From Promethearchaeota archaeon (GTDB lineage: Archaea > Asgardarchaeota > Lokiarchaeia > Sigynarchaeales > SOKP01): 5,194 nucleotides of DNA. Positions 5,101 to 5,194 of the stretch are shown here, in pieces. The stretch lies in contig JAEOTL010000288.1 of assembly GCA_016839845.1 (NCBI GenBank), forward strand, positions 1 to 5,194. Reading direction: 5' to 3'. Within the stretch, counting starts at the first letter, position 1. Each line of letters opens with the position of its first letter. The notes below the pieces were generated by a model that had not been told where the DNA came from, made no database searches, and saw only the letters and a list, made by a program, of their open reading frames with translations. Both the position numbers and the translations under genes were made by a program.

Positions 5101-5194
5101 TTAATTGGATTTCAATACGATTGTTATTGCTCGAGTAAATCGAATTACATCCATGACTTTACCCCGTTCGACTGAAATCTCTTCACGAGATATC
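5101..5194 (-). CDS. C-terminal end of an unrecognised protein (partial)
   Basis: A minus-strand frame enters from the right edge and ends at TAA (5103-5101), giving 30 residues. These include the charged stretch SREEISVERGKVMDVIRF and end in TIVLKSN. I do not recognise the family. The T-tract just downstream and the shared direction with all other genes support this frame. Against it, a second minus-strand frame is open for 15 codons to a TAA, and a plus-strand frame is open from 5105 to the window end. The coding call is therefore tentative. Confidence 0.35.
   Translation of the reverse strand, partial: ISREEISVERGKVMDVIRFTRAITIVLKSN

Noticed and set aside
5105..5194. Plus-strand open frame to the right edge (with an ATG at 5153).
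   Set aside because: It has no SD or placed promoter, and the T-tract on the minus strand better fits a minus-strand gene ending at 5101; not fully excluded because the window ends here.
1..5194. CRISPR array, tRNA or rRNA, insertion sequence, or phage or defence system.
   Set aside because: No spaced direct repeats, no cloverleaf or rRNA-like segments, no transposase or terminal repeats, and no defence-type genes were seen on either strand.

Overview
All convincing genes lie on the minus strand, so the window reads from right to left in the direction of transcription. The content is an amino-acid ABC importer of the polar amino acid uptake (PAAT/HAAT) type followed by a PLP-dependent threonine aldolase, with one gene fragment at each edge. 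The DNA is AT-rich. Several signals look archaeal: TATA-like boxes placed about 25-33 bases before start codons that have no Shine-Dalgarno (SD) sequence (leaderless style), a BRE+TATA-like element before the binding-protein gene, and T-tracts after genes in place of strong hairpins. The binding protein has a hydrophobic N-terminal anchor without a lipobox cysteine. I infer an archaeon. An Asgard-type lineage is a guess from the style of the membrane proteins and is not proven by this sequence.

Layout in transcription order: the tail of an unrecognised gene (5194-5101) with a T-tract behind it; a promoter region with a small inverted repeat; the solute-binding protein (4924-4136); a 238-base gap with a T-tract terminator and a new TATA box; permease A (3897-2788); the ATPase (2773-1994); permease B (1997-1248); a T-tract terminator; threonine aldolase (1134-85); and the first codons of a further gene (34-1). 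No gene-free stretch exceeds 300 bases.

The importer is complete: one extracytoplasmic binding protein, two different permeases that should form a heterodimer, and one ATPase that should act as a homodimer. Permease A, the ATPase and permease B are packed like an operon (14-base gap, then a 4-base overlap). The binding protein seems to be its own transcription unit, which fits the usual need for more binding protein than membrane complex.

The most unusual element is the first ~150 residues of permease A. This is an extra hydrophobic domain in front of an otherwise ordinary permease domain. It contains an internal repeat (IIG, eight residues, KKKxWD) at exactly 60-residue spacing, which suggests a duplicated membrane hairpin. 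The binding protein also departs from the family at the ligand pocket, and permease B has lost the glutamate of its EAA loop.
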